Shown here one piece after another: positions 1 through 7,909 of a stretch of 64,000 nucleotides of DNA. Each line of letters opens with the position of its first letter. Within the stretch, counting starts at the first letter, position 1. The translations under genes were made by a program, and so were the position numbers. The DNA lies in NCBI RefSeq assembly GCF_001551835.1, contig NZ_LODL01000007.1:110628-174627 (forward strand), in the 5' to 3' direction. The notes beneath the pieces are model-generated. The model made no database searches, was not told the origin of the DNA, and saw only the letters and a program-made list of their open reading frames with translations. Source of the DNA: Dechloromonas denitrificans (GTDB lineage Bacteria; Pseudomonadota; Gammaproteobacteria; Burkholderiales; Rhodocyclaceae).

Positions 1-2087
1 GGCTGGGTCAGGAACATCGAGTCGGCCAGACCGACCAGAACGCTCATCGGCGTTCGCAAGTCGTGGGAAATCGCTGACAGCACCGAATTGCGCAAACGCT
101 CGGATTCCATTTGCACGGTCGTATTCTGGGCAACTTCGACGTAATGGACCCGTTCCAGCGCAATGGCGATCAGCGAGGCAAAGGTATCGAGCAATCGTCT
201 TTGTTCCGGGATCAGCAGGCGGTCTGAATGGCGGATCTCCAGGGCCAGTACCCCCCGCTGGCGCATCGGCGCCTTCAGCGGCAAATACAGGATCGGGCTG
301 GCAGCCAGCGTGTTCGTGCCCAGCCCGGCCGCTTCGGCGTGATCGAAGGCCCACTGGGCAATCCCCATATCAACGGCAGGCAGACCGTTGACCGAAGGCA
401 GTGCCGGTTGCAGGCGGTCGTTATCATCGGTCAGCAGGAAAGCGGCCTTGGCCCCCAGTTCGGCAACGATGAAGCGCTCGCCGATTTCGGCGATCTGCTC
501 GGGCATCAGGGCGGCCGAAAGATCGCGTGACATTTCATAAAGGGAACGCACCCGCTGCTCCCGGCGTGTCGCGACCTTGGCCTGGTATTTCGAACCGGCA
601 GTCAGTTGGCCGGTGATCAGACCGACCACGAGCATGACGGCAAATGTCATCAGATACTGGACATCGGTGACGGCAAAGGAAAAACGGGGCGGGACGTAGA
701 AAAAGTCGAAGATGGCGACCGACAGGAAAGAGGCCAGCACCCCCGGGCCGCGCCCGTAGCGTAGGCTGACCAGCACCACTGCCAGCAGAAAGACCATGAC
801 GATGTTGGGCAGGTCGACAATCGGGAAGAGCAAGGCAGCGGCGAGTCCGGCCAGCGCACAACCCGCGGCAGCCTTGGCGTAGGCTGGCCACTGGTCGAAA
901 AGGCTGTCGCCAATCCGCTCCTGGCCTCCTTTTCCGGGTTCCCGGTCGGGATCGGAGCGCGCCACCTGCAGGACATCGAGATCGGGTGCGCGCTGGCCAA
1001 TGCGGTCGGCAAAGGAACGATACCAGGGGCGCCAGGGACGCGGGTGATCTCGACCGACAAGAATCTTCGACAGATTGTGATCGCGGGCATATTTGACGAC
1101 CAGTTCCTCGACGTCGCTACCGGACAGTGTCGCCGTCTGGGCGCCCAACTCCTCGGCCAGCTTGAGGTTGCGCAGGACGCGATGGCGGCTCTCCTCGGAG
1201 AGGCGCTGCAAGGCAGGGGTTTCGATATAGATGGCATGCCACGGGGCTTCCAGCCGGCTAGCCACGCGAGCGGTGGTACGGACCACCTTTTCGGCCGCCG
1301 CACCGGTGCCGATGCAGGCCAGCAAGGAATCCCGGGTCTGCCAGATAGGCGAGACCGACTGATCGCGCCGGTATTGCAGCATCTGGTCATCGACTCGATC
1401 GGCCGTCCGGCGCAGAGCCAGTTCGCGCAGGGCAATCAGGTTGCCCTTGCGAAAAAAATTACGGATCGCCCGCTCGGCCTGATTGGCCAGATAGACCTTG
1501 CCCGCCTTCAGGCGCTGCAGAAGTTCATCGGGCGGCAAGTCGACCAGCACCACCTCGTCGGCGGCGTCGAAGACCTTGTCCGGCACCGTTTCCCAGACCC
1601 GGATGCCGGTAATGCCGCTGACCACATCGTTGAGGCTTTCCAGGTGCTGGACGTTGACCGTCGAATAGACGTCGATGCCGGCCGCCAGCAATTCGTCGAT
1701 GTCCTGCCAGCGCTTGGCATGGCGCGAACCGGCGACATTCGAATGGGCCAGCTCGTCCATCAGGATCAGCGTTGGCTTGCGAGCCAGCGCGGTATCCAGG
1801 TCAAACTCCCGGAGGATGCGGTCCCGATAGGGAATGTCACGCAACGGCAGATGTTCGAGACCGTCGGCCATGACCTCGGTTTCCATCCGGCCATGGGTTT
1901 CGACGACGCCGATCACCACATCCACCCCGGCCAGCAGTTGCTGCCGGGCTGCGCCCAGCATAGCGTAGGTCTTGCCGACCCCGGCCGAGGCGCCGAAAAA
2001 GATTTTCAGCTTGCCGCGCCGGGCTTTTGCCTCTTCTTCATTCAGGCGATTCAGCAACTGGTCGGGATCGGGGCGCTGGTCAGTCAT
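1..2087 (-). CDS. kdpD: KdpD sensor histidine kinase (3' end cut by window edge)
   Basis: Membrane sensor kinase that activates KdpE and hence kdpFABC when potassium is limiting. The reading frame is open from an ATG at 2087 (AAGGAT-type ribosome site) to the left edge, giving 695 codons; the ATPase domain lies outside. Residues ~27-240 are the KdpD cytoplasmic domain with Walker A GASAGVGKTY and MDELAHSN. A USP-like region follows (~250-370), then four close membrane segments (~398-500), a GAF-like region (~515-640) and the H-box SAISHDLRTP with phospho-acceptor His675. It starts 10 bp after corA, so the two are probably co-transcribed. The usual operon is kdpFABCDE; here eight kilobases of other genes lie between kdpA and kdpD. 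No kdpE is in the window; it may follow to the left. Confidence 0.95.
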   Translation of the reverse strand, partial: MTDQRPDPDQLLNRLNEEEAKARRGKLKIFFGASAGVGKTYAMLGAARQQLLAGVDVVIGVVETHGRMETEVMADGLEHLPLRDIPYRDRILREFDLDTALARKPTLILMDELAHSNVAGSRHAKRWQDIDELLAAGIDVYSTVNVQHLESLNDVVSGITGIRVWETVPDKVFDAADEVVLVDLPPDELLQRLKAGKVYLANQAERAIRNFFRKGNLIALRELALRRTADRVDDQMLQYRRDQSVSPIWQTRDSLLACIGTGAAAEKVVRTTARVASRLEAPWHAIYIETPALQRLSEESRHRVLRNLKLAEELGAQTATLSGSDVEELVVKYARDHNLSKILVGRDHPRPWRPWYRSFADRIGQRAPDLDVLQVARSDPDREPGKGGQERIGDSLFDQWPAYAKAAAGCALAGLAAALLFPIVDLPNIVMVFLLAVVLVSLRYGRGPGVLASFLSVAIFDFFYVPPRFSFAVTDVQYLMTFAVMLVVGLITGQLTAGSKYQAKVATRREQRVRSLYEMSRDLSAALMPEQIAEIGERFIVAELGAKAAFLLTDDNDRLQPALPSVNGLPAVDMGIAQWAFDHAEAAGLGTNTLAASPILYLPLKAPMRQRGVLALEIRHSDRLLIPEQRRLLDTFASLIAIALERVHYVEVAQNTTVQMESERLRNSVLSAISHDLRTPMSVLVGLADSMFLTQ

Positions 2088-2097
2088 TTTTATCCTT

Positions 2098-3063
2098 TTA
2101 CAACCATCCGACTCGTCGGAAATGAACGTAGAGCGCGACACAGGCGGTACCGATGGCGAGCAGCGCCATGGGGTAGCCATACTCCCATTGCAATTCCGGC
2201 ATAGCCTTGAAATTCATTCCCCAGATGCCGGCAAAGGCGGTGGCGACGGCGAAGATGCCGGCCCAGGCCGCAAGTTTCTTGTTCACTTCACTTTCTTCAA
2301 TGGTCACCATCGAAAGGTTGACCTGGATCGCCGTGCCGATGGTGTCCCGGATGGTGTCGAGCGAGGCATTGATCCGGGCGAGGTGATCATAGACATCGCG
2401 GAAGTAGTCGCGGCTATTGGCGCAGACTGCCGGCCCCCGGCCGCCCGAAAGCTTGCCGGTGGCCTCCATCATCGGCGCGACCGCATGCTTGAGGAAAGTG
2501 ATCTTGGACTTCAGGTCGTAAAGCCGTTCGATATTGCTGCGCGCCGCGCCTTTGGCGAAGATTTGCTCTTCGATCTTTTCCAGTTCCGACTCCAGCCGGT
2601 CCATGATCGGGAAATAGCGGTCCACGACCGCGTCCATCAGGGCATAAAGCACAAAGCCGGCCCCCTGGCGAAGCAGATGCGGTTCCCGTTCGCAGCGTTC
2701 GCGCACCCCGAGAAAATGCTGCTGGCTGCGGTTCCTGACTGACAGGATGTAGTTCCGGCCAACAAAGACGTTCACTTCACCGACATTGAACTCGCCTTTG
2801 TCCTGCTCCAGCAGGTGCATGACGGCGAATACCGAATCGCCGTATTCCTCGATCTTCGGCCGCTGGTGGCCGTGCCGGGCATCCTCCACCGCCAGATCGT
2901 GCAGGGCGAACTCTTCCTTCATCTGATCGAGTTCCTGCGGCGTTGCATCGCGCAGCGCTACCCAGACGAAGCAATCCGGCTTGGCCAGATAGTCGCTGAT
3001 TTCCTCGACTGAAAGGTCTGCCAGACGCGAGCCGTTTTCGTAGGCGACACAATTGATCAGCAT
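2098..3063 (-). CDS. corA: CorA family magnesium/divalent cation transporter
   Basis: 321-aa homopentameric cation channel of the inner membrane (Mg2+, also Co2+/Ni2+ in this family). The long N-terminal cytoplasmic part is followed by a coiled region and two C-terminal membrane segments. The signature GMN sits at the end of the first segment (IWGMNFKAMPEL), and the short tail is basic (HFRRVGWL). The start ATG overlaps the stop of the upstream zinc-ribbon gene by 7 bp, and kdpD follows after 10 bp, which argues for one transcript. Placement directly before kdpD is unusual and ties divalent-cation transport to the potassium sensor. Family assignment is firm; the exact ion is inferred. Confidence 0.95.
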   Translation of the reverse strand: MLINCVAYENGSRLADLSVEEISDYLAKPDCFVWVALRDATPQELDQMKEEFALHDLAVEDARHGHQRPKIEEYGDSVFAVMHLLEQDKGEFNVGEVNVFVGRNYILSVRNRSQQHFLGVRERCEREPHLLRQGAGFVLYALMDAVVDRYFPIMDRLESELEKIEEQIFAKGAARSNIERLYDLKSKITFLKHAVAPMMEATGKLSGGRGPAVCANSRDYFRDVYDHLARINASLDTIRDTIGTAIQVNLSMVTIEESEVNKKLAAWAGIFAVATAFAGIWGMNFKAMPELQWEYGYPMALLAIGTACVALYVHFRRVGWL

Positions 3064-3260
3064 GTTTTACTCCCCGCTTTTCGAGAGCCTCCATCCTGCA
3101 CGGCTTTGGCGATTTCGGCGAGTACTCTGGCCCGGACCAGGCCGGGGAAAACCGTCTTGCAGCGAGGGGAACAGGTCAATTGCTGGCCATAGGCCAAACG
3201 ATCGAGGACCGGATGCACTTCATGCCGGCCACCGCAAACCGGACAGGTATGGAATGCCAT
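3057..3260 (-). CDS. Small zinc-ribbon protein
   Basis: 67-aa protein with two cysteine pairs, CPVC near the N-terminus (residues 6 and 9) and CSPRC in the middle (residues 30 and 34), the spacing expected of a zinc ribbon. It carries no signal peptide or membrane segment and ends in a basic tail. It overlaps corA by 7 bp and lies 6 bp after the 99-aa protein gene, so it looks like part of the same transcript. I do not recognise a named family. A metal-binding or regulatory partner of CorA or KdpD is possible, but the sequence does not show it. Confidence 0.75.
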   Translation of the reverse strand: MAFHTCPVCGGRHEVHPVLDRLAYGQQLTCSPRCKTVFPGLVRARVLAEIAKAVQDGGSRKAGSKTC

Positions 3261-3266
3261 GGCAGC

Positions 3267-3566
3267 TTATGCCGCATGTTCGGCATAACGCGCCAGGGCG
3301 ACTGCCTGATCGGCGATCACCGACGAAACGATGAAAGTCTCCCGGCCACATGCATTCCCGAGGTTGAGCGCCAGACTGAGCGCCGCGACCCCGGCCACCG
3401 CCATCCGTACGGGTTCCCCGTAGCCGGACAGAAAGACCCTGATCCCTTCAATCCCCATGCCCGTTGCCGGAAATTTCATCACCACGGCAGGCTTGCCGGG
3501 CTCCAGGGCAGCGATTTCAAGAGAATCCTTCGTCGAGGCGATGCCGATGCATAAGTCCGAGTTCAT
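3267..3566 (-). CDS. 99-aa protein, possible catalytically dead IS110-type N-terminal fold
   Basis: Unrecognised small protein. The ATG at 3566 is chosen because GAAGGA lies just upstream; a GTG at 3578, overlapping the preceding stop, is the alternative. The pattern GIASTKDSLEIAAL at the N-terminus, then PATGMGIEG, VRMAVAG and FIVSS, resembles by eye the order of strands in the DEDD (RNase H-like) N-terminal domain of IS110 transposases. The residues that would be the catalytic Asp (GID) and Glu (EATG) are both Ala here. The protein is far shorter than a transposase and sits neatly inside an operon, so it is not an active element. The similarity is tentative; the coding call rests on operon packing and the ribosome site. 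Confidence 0.6.
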   Translation of the reverse strand: MNSDLCIGIASTKDSLEIAALEPGKPAVVMKFPATGMGIEGIRVFLSGYGEPVRMAVAGVAALSLALNLGNACGRETFIVSSVIADQAVALARYAEHAA

Positions 3567-3574
3567 GTTGTCCT

Positions 3575-3658
3575 TCACTTTCGATTGATGAATAGCCAGG
3601 CCAGGCCCAAGGGAACAAGGATGGCCGCGATGGCCAACAGAAAATTGACGACATCCAT
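3575..3658 (-). CDS. 27-aa single-span membrane protein
   Basis: Short ORF starting at ATG 3658: MDVVNFLLAIAAIL then VPLGLAWLFINRK. Almost the whole peptide is one hydrophobic helix, with acidic residue Asp2 outside and a basic NRK end, the charge pattern of small inner-membrane proteins. A GAGAAAAC stretch precedes the ATG as a weak ribosome site. It ends 8 bp before the ATG of the 99-aa gene, and its stop overlaps an alternative GTG start of that gene. Size and topology recall KdpF (29-30 aa), but the sequence differs and a real kdpF exists at 9685-9777. Function unknown; a stabiliser of CorA or KdpD is a guess from position. Confidence 0.55.
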   Translation of the reverse strand: MDVVNFLLAIAAILVPLGLAWLFINRK

Positions 3659-3774
3659 GTTTTCTCGTTTCAACGGTTTGGGCACACGAACAATGCTAGG
3701 CAAATCGATTTCAAGATTTTGCAAAATATCGGGCGTCCGGCATAAAAAGAATGTAAAGATCGGCCCGTCTGCAA

Positions 3775-4236
3775 TCAGGCGATGAGCGGCCAGGCATCGA
3801 ACTGTTTTTTGGCCTCAGCGGCTTGTCCGCACCGCCACAAGCGCTCGCGGAAGGCCTGATCGGAGAACATTTGCGTCGCCTCGGCCAGAATTCGGAGGTG
3901 CTCTTCCGTGGCCTGTTTCGGCACCAGCAGGACAAGAATATCGGAGACCGGCTGGTCATCGGGCGCATCGAAAGGAATGGGCGAACGCAGGCGGATGTAG
4001 GCAATCTGTATCCGGTCGAGATCCTTGATCCGGGCATGGGGCACGGCAACGCCATCGCCCAGGCCCGTTGCCCCGACCTCTTCCCGACGGGACAGGCTAA
4101 GGACGACCCAAGCTTGCGGCATGCCATGTTTTCTCTCCATATGCCGGCCAATTTCTTCAAAAAGCTGGCGTTTGTTTGCTACTTCCAAGTCGAAGATGAT
4201 GTCTTCGGTGCGAAGTAGATCGGCGATGGTATTCAA
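3775..4236 (-). CDS. PTS EIIA(Ntr)-type phosphocarrier protein
   Basis: 153-aa PTS EIIA type-2 domain protein of the PtsN (nitrogen-PTS) class, which passes phosphate from NPr and regulates partners rather than importing sugar. The phospho-acceptor is His67 in DGVAVPHAR. I chose the TTG start at 4236 because GTGGAGGA lies 7 bp upstream and the protein then begins MNTIADLL like PtsN; the frame stays open further upstream to 4341 without support. In E. coli, dephospho-EIIA(Ntr) binds KdpD and TrkA. Its location between kdpFABC/porin and corA-kdpD suggests a locus-specific partner of KdpD. A separate ptsN next to rpoN would be expected elsewhere in the genome; this copy is probably a paralogue. 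Confidence 0.88.
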   Translation of the reverse strand: MNTIADLLRTEDIIFDLEVANKRQLFEEIGRHMERKHGMPQAWVVLSLSRREEVGATGLGDGVAVPHARIKDLDRIQIAYIRLRSPIPFDAPDDQPVSDILVLLVPKQATEEHLRILAEATQMFSDQAFRERLWRCGQAAEAKKQFDAWPLIA

Positions 4237-4296
4237 TTGGAGTTCCTCCACAGGATGATGCACCCGCCATCGTTCGATCCATTGGCGGTGAAAGGG

Positions 4297-4318
4297 AGGG
4301 AGAGCGCCCGCTCCCCCT
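4297..4318 (-). terminator. Stem-loop after the porin gene
   Basis: GAGCG-CC-CGCTC core extended on both sides to a stem of about ten pairs with one A-C mismatch. It lies between the porin stop and the EIIA start, followed on the minus strand by only a weak T-run (CCCTTTC). It may end or attenuate the kdpFABC-porin transcript before the EIIA gene. Confidence 0.4.
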
Positions 4319-4349
4319 TTCTCAATCTTGAACGCGGGCATGCCTACGA

Positions 4350-5210
4350 TCAGAAAGTCCTGGACACCGATAGAACGGCAGTGCCGCGACCGGCATCCTT
4401 GGTCTTCGAACCGTTCTGTACGCCGTTGCTACCCAGGCTGTTGCTGAAGCAATAGAACTCGCCATTGGCACACTTGCCCTGCGCATCGGTGCCGATGTAG
4501 GCAGCACTGAGCACCCAGCCGCTGATATCCTTGGTCACGCCCAGCTTCCAGTCCGTATAGGAACCGTTGTCGGTGCTGCCGTCAGCGTTGGTATAGCGAA
4601 GATCCTTCATGAACAGATGGCCAACGTGAGCATTGACGCCCCAGCCGTCCCCCAGGTCGTAGTTGGCAGCAAGGTCGAGATAGCTGGTTCCGTCGGTTTC
4701 GGGAACGCTGAAATAGTCGGTCACGGCATAGGAATATTTCAGGGAGAGGAATTTCCACGACGCGCCAACATAGACTTCACCGTTGGACACTGTGCCATCC
4801 GCCGTCTTGCCCGGGTACTTGCCGTTGAGCGCTGCCCCCGAGTACTTGGAGCCCGGATAGTAGTAATAGAGGGCGCCGAGATCGATACCGAAATCGCCGA
4901 ACGTGGTCTTGTAGCCACCGTAAAAATCCATTTCCAGGTTGCCTTCCGGATAACCCGCACCGGAGGAAACATTGGAGTTCCAGTTACCAAGATAGATACC
5001 GCTGGCGTGCGAGTAATCGAAACCGCCTTGCAGGGCAGGCTTGCCGAAAGTCTGGTCGATACCGCGGAAGCGGTAGCTGGAGAACAGGCCGAGGTTGCCG
5101 GTCAGCGTGTGCTCGGGCGTTGGTGCCTCGTCGGCGAACAGCGGTGCCGAAAAACAGGCGACCAGGGCAAGGGCAACAATGGAACGGACGGAAGTGGCAT
5201 TCTTTTTCAT
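4350..5210 (-). CDS. TorF-type putative outer-membrane porin
   Basis: 286-aa outer-membrane beta-barrel protein. A signal peptide (MKKNATSVRSIVALAL...) with likely cleavage after Ala26 (PLFA) is followed by alternating aromatic/hydrophobic strands such as LGLFSSYRFRGID, MDFYGGYKT and LGALYYYYPG, and the C-terminus ends in Phe (VSVSRTF), as barrel proteins do. The opening SSYRFRGIDQT is typical of the TIGR02001 'TorF family putative porin' group. It begins 18 bp after the kdpC stop, so it is probably the last gene of the kdp transcript. Substrate unknown; position suggests cation entry across the outer membrane under potassium limitation, which is inference. Confidence 0.85.
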   Translation of the reverse strand: MKKNATSVRSIVALALVACFSAPLFADEAPTPEHTLTGNLGLFSSYRFRGIDQTFGKPALQGGFDYSHASGIYLGNWNSNVSSGAGYPEGNLEMDFYGGYKTTFGDFGIDLGALYYYYPGSKYSGAALNGKYPGKTADGTVSNGEVYVGASWKFLSLKYSYAVTDYFSVPETDGTSYLDLAANYDLGDGWGVNAHVGHLFMKDLRYTNADGSTDNGSYTDWKLGVTKDISGWVLSAAYIGTDAQGKCANGEFYCFSNSLGSNGVQNGSKTKDAGRGTAVLSVSRTF

Positions 5211-5228
5211 ACAAGTCTTTCAGTTTGT

Positions 5229-5801
5229 TTAACGGAGTGCATCAAGTGCGATATTGAGTTGCAGCACATTGACCCGTGCTTCGCCAAAGACCCCCAACTG
5301 GCGGCCTTCGGTGTGCTGGCTGACCAGCGCCTTGACATCGGCGGCCAGCAGATGGCGCTGGCCGGCGACGCGGGCCACCTGGTAGGCCGCGGCTTCCGGG
5401 CTGATATGCGGATCGAGGCCGCTGGCCGAGGCATTGACCAGGTCGGCCGGAATCGGCAGTTTGTTGTCGGGATCGGCTGCCTTCAGGGCTTCGATCCGCC
5501 CCTTGACCGCGTCAACCAGTGCCGGATTGAGCGGCCCCTGGTTGGAGCCGCTGGAGGCCGAGGCGTTATAGGGCATCGGCCCGGTGGCCGAGGGACGGCC
5601 CCAGAAGTACTTGGGATCGGTGAAGTTCTGGCCGATCAGGCGGGAACCGACCGCCTTGCCATCCTTGACGATCAGGCTACCGGCGGCGGCTTCGGGAAAA
5701 GCGACCTTGGCGATGCCGGTGACGGCGAGCGGATAGACGATACCGGTGACGGCGGTGAGCAGCACGAAGAGGCTGACGGCGGGGCGTAACAGGGTTTTCA
5801 T
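5229..5801 (-). CDS. kdpC: Potassium-transporting ATPase subunit KdpC
   Basis: 190-aa KdpC, the single-span periplasm-facing subunit that assists assembly and ATP affinity of the KdpFABC pump. One N-terminal membrane helix ([20 protein letters not shown]) is followed by the family motifs [27 protein letters not shown] and [13 protein letters not shown]. Length matches E. coli KdpC. The ATG lies 11 bp after the kdpB stop behind a GAGGAGAAAACTC ribosome site, consistent with the fixed kdpF-A-B-C order. Confidence 0.98.
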   Translation of the reverse strand: MKTLLRPAVSLFVLLTAVTGIVYPLAVTGIAKVAFPEAAAGSLIVKDGKAVGSRLIGQNFTDPKYFWGRPSATGPMPYNASASSGSNQGPLNPALVDAVKGRIEALKAADPDNKLPIPADLVNASASGLDPHISPEAAAYQVARVAGQRHLLAADVKALVSQHTEGRQLGVFGEARVNVLQLNIALDALR

Positions 5802-5812
5802 GAGTTTTCTCC

Positions 5813-7891
5813 TCAGGCCAGGCCGACGGCGGCAATCGCCAGGTCGATCAGCTTGATGCCGATAAAGGGAACGATGACGCCGCCCAGGCCGTAGATCGCC
5901 AGGTTCTGGCGCAGCAGGGTCGCCGCGCCGAGTGGCCGGTACTTGACGCCTTTCAGCGCCAGCGGAATCAGGAAGACAATGATCAGGGCGTTGAAGATCA
6001 CCGCCGACAGGATGGCCGAGGCCGGACTGGCCAGCCCCATGACGTTGAGCGCGGCGAGTTGCGGGTAAGTCGTCACGAAGGCGGCCGGGATGATCGCGAA
6101 GTACTTGGCGATGTCGTTGGCGATGGAAAACGTCGTCAGCGAACCGCGCGTCATCAGCATCTGCTTGCCGGTCTCGACGACTTCGATCAGCTTGGTCGGG
6201 TTGGAATCGAGATCGACCATGTTGCCAGCCTCCTTGGCCGCCTGCGTACCGGTATTCATGGCCACCGCGACGTCGGCCTGGGCCAGCGCAGGGGCGTCGT
6301 TGGTGCCGTCGCCGGTCATCGCCACCAGCCGGCCTTCGGACTGGTATTCGCGAATCAGCGCCAGCTTGGCTTCCGGCGTCGCTTCCGGCAGGAAGTCGTC
6401 AACCCCGGCCTCGGCGGCGATGGCGGCGGCCGTGATGCGGTTGTCACCAGTCACCATGACGGTCTTGATGCCCATCTTGCGCAACTCGGCGAAGCGTTCC
6501 TTGATGCCGCCCTTGACAATGTCCTTGAGCTCGATGACGCCCATGACGCGCGCTTTTCCGTTGACCACATCGGCCACCACCAGCGGCGTGCTGCCGCGGC
6601 GGGCGACTTCTTCCACCTTGCCCGCTACCGACGGCGGGAATTTGCCGCCCAAGGCTTCAACGTGTTTCTTGATGGCATCGGCGGCGCCCTTGCGGACCTG
6701 GCGACCGGCCATGTCTACCCCGCTCATCCGGGTATGGGCCGAAAAGTGCACAAAATGGGCATCCAGCGCGTGAATGTCGCGCTCACGTAGCTGAAAGCGC
6801 TGCTTGGCGAGCACCACGATGCTGCGGCCTTCCGGCGTTTCATCGGCCAGCGAGGCCAGTTGGGCAGCATCGGCCAGTTCGGCTTCGCTGACGCCATCGG
6901 CTGGCAGGAAGATCGAGGCTTGACGGTTGCCGAGCGTGATCGTGCCGGTCTTGTCCATCAGCAACACATCGACGTCGCCGGCCGCTTCGACGGCACGCCC
7001 GGAGGTGGCGATAACGTTGGCCTGCATCATGCGGCTCATGCCGGCGACGCCGATCGCCGACAGCAGCCCGGCAATGGTGGTCGGGATCAGGCAGACGAGC
7101 AGCGCAATCAGCACCGTAATGCTGATCGGCGTACCGGCGCCGGCGACTTCGACGCTGAACATCGAGAACGGCAGCAGGGTCACCACAACACCGAGGAAGA
7201 CGATGGTCAGCGCCACCAGCAGGATGGTCAGGGCGATTTCGTTCGGCGTTTTCTGGCGCTTGGCATTTTCGACCATGGCGATCATGCGGTCGACGAAGGT
7301 TTCACCCGGATTTACCGTGACGCGGACGATGATCCAGTCGGACAACACGCGGGTACCGCCGGTGACGGCCGAGAAGTCGCCGCCGGATTCGCGGATGACC
7401 GGGGCCGATTCGCCGGTGATGGCCGACTCATCGACCGAGGCAACGCCTTCGATGACTTCGCCGTCGGCCGGAATGGTTTCCTGGGCCTGGACGAAGATCA
7501 CATCGCCCTTGCGCAGGTCGGTAGCGGGAACGAGATTCCACTTGGCCCCATGCTGCGGTTCGAGCAGCTTCTTGGCCCAGGTTTCTTTCTTCAGGCCGCG
7601 CAGCGAAGCCGCTTGTGCCTTGCTGCGCCCTTCGGCCAGCGCCTCGGCGAAATTGGCGAACAGAACCGTAAACCACAGCCAGATGGTGATCATCAGGATG
7701 AAACCGGCCGGCGCTTCGCCTTGGCCACCGAGGGCTTGCAGCCAGAGGATGGTGGTCAGGATGCTGCCGACGTAGACGACGAACATCACCGGATTACGCC
7801 ATTGCACCGCCGGATTCAGTTTCCGGAAGGCATCGGCGATGGCTGGCAGGGCCAGCGTCGGATCGAACAGGGTAAAAGTCTTGCGGGTCAT
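5813..7891 (-). CDS. kdpB: Potassium-transporting P-type ATPase subunit KdpB
   Basis: 692-aa catalytic subunit of KdpFABC, a P-type ATPase that drives potassium uptake through KdpA. All key motifs are intact: actuator TGES (AITGESAPV), phosphorylation site DKTGT with Asp313, hinge [12 protein letters not shown], and the late membrane motif [12 protein letters not shown]. Membrane helices pair at the N-terminus, around the middle and at the C-terminus as in the family. It starts 18 bp after kdpA. No truncation is visible; length is close to E. coli KdpB (682 aa). Confidence 0.99.
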   Translation of the reverse strand: MTRKTFTLFDPTLALPAIADAFRKLNPAVQWRNPVMFVVYVGSILTTILWLQALGGQGEAPAGFILMITIWLWFTVLFANFAEALAEGRSKAQAASLRGLKKETWAKKLLEPQHGAKWNLVPATDLRKGDVIFVQAQETIPADGEVIEGVASVDESAITGESAPVIRESGGDFSAVTGGTRVLSDWIIVRVTVNPGETFVDRMIAMVENAKRQKTPNEIALTILLVALTIVFLGVVVTLLPFSMFSVEVAGAGTPISITVLIALLVCLIPTTIAGLLSAIGVAGMSRMMQANVIATSGRAVEAAGDVDVLLMDKTGTITLGNRQASIFLPADGVSEAELADAAQLASLADETPEGRSIVVLAKQRFQLRERDIHALDAHFVHFSAHTRMSGVDMAGRQVRKGAADAIKKHVEALGGKFPPSVAGKVEEVARRGSTPLVVADVVNGKARVMGVIELKDIVKGGIKERFAELRKMGIKTVMVTGDNRITAAAIAAEAGVDDFLPEATPEAKLALIREYQSEGRLVAMTGDGTNDAPALAQADVAVAMNTGTQAAKEAGNMVDLDSNPTKLIEVVETGKQMLMTRGSLTTFSIANDIAKYFAIIPAAFVTTYPQLAALNVMGLASPASAILSAVIFNALIIVFLIPLALKGVKYRPLGAATLLRQNLAIYGLGGVIVPFIGIKLIDLAIAAVGLA

Positions 7892-7909
7892 TATTTTCTC
7901 TCCCCCAGC

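Noticed and set aside
1044..2204. 386-codon plus-strand frame opposite kdpD
   Set aside because: The minus strand encodes KdpD with Walker A and H-box; the plus frame has no ribosome site or motif.
3716..3727. ATTTTGCAAAAT palindrome as an operator
   Set aside because: Perfect but short and AT-rich; no second copy or clear promoter beside it, so chance is likely.
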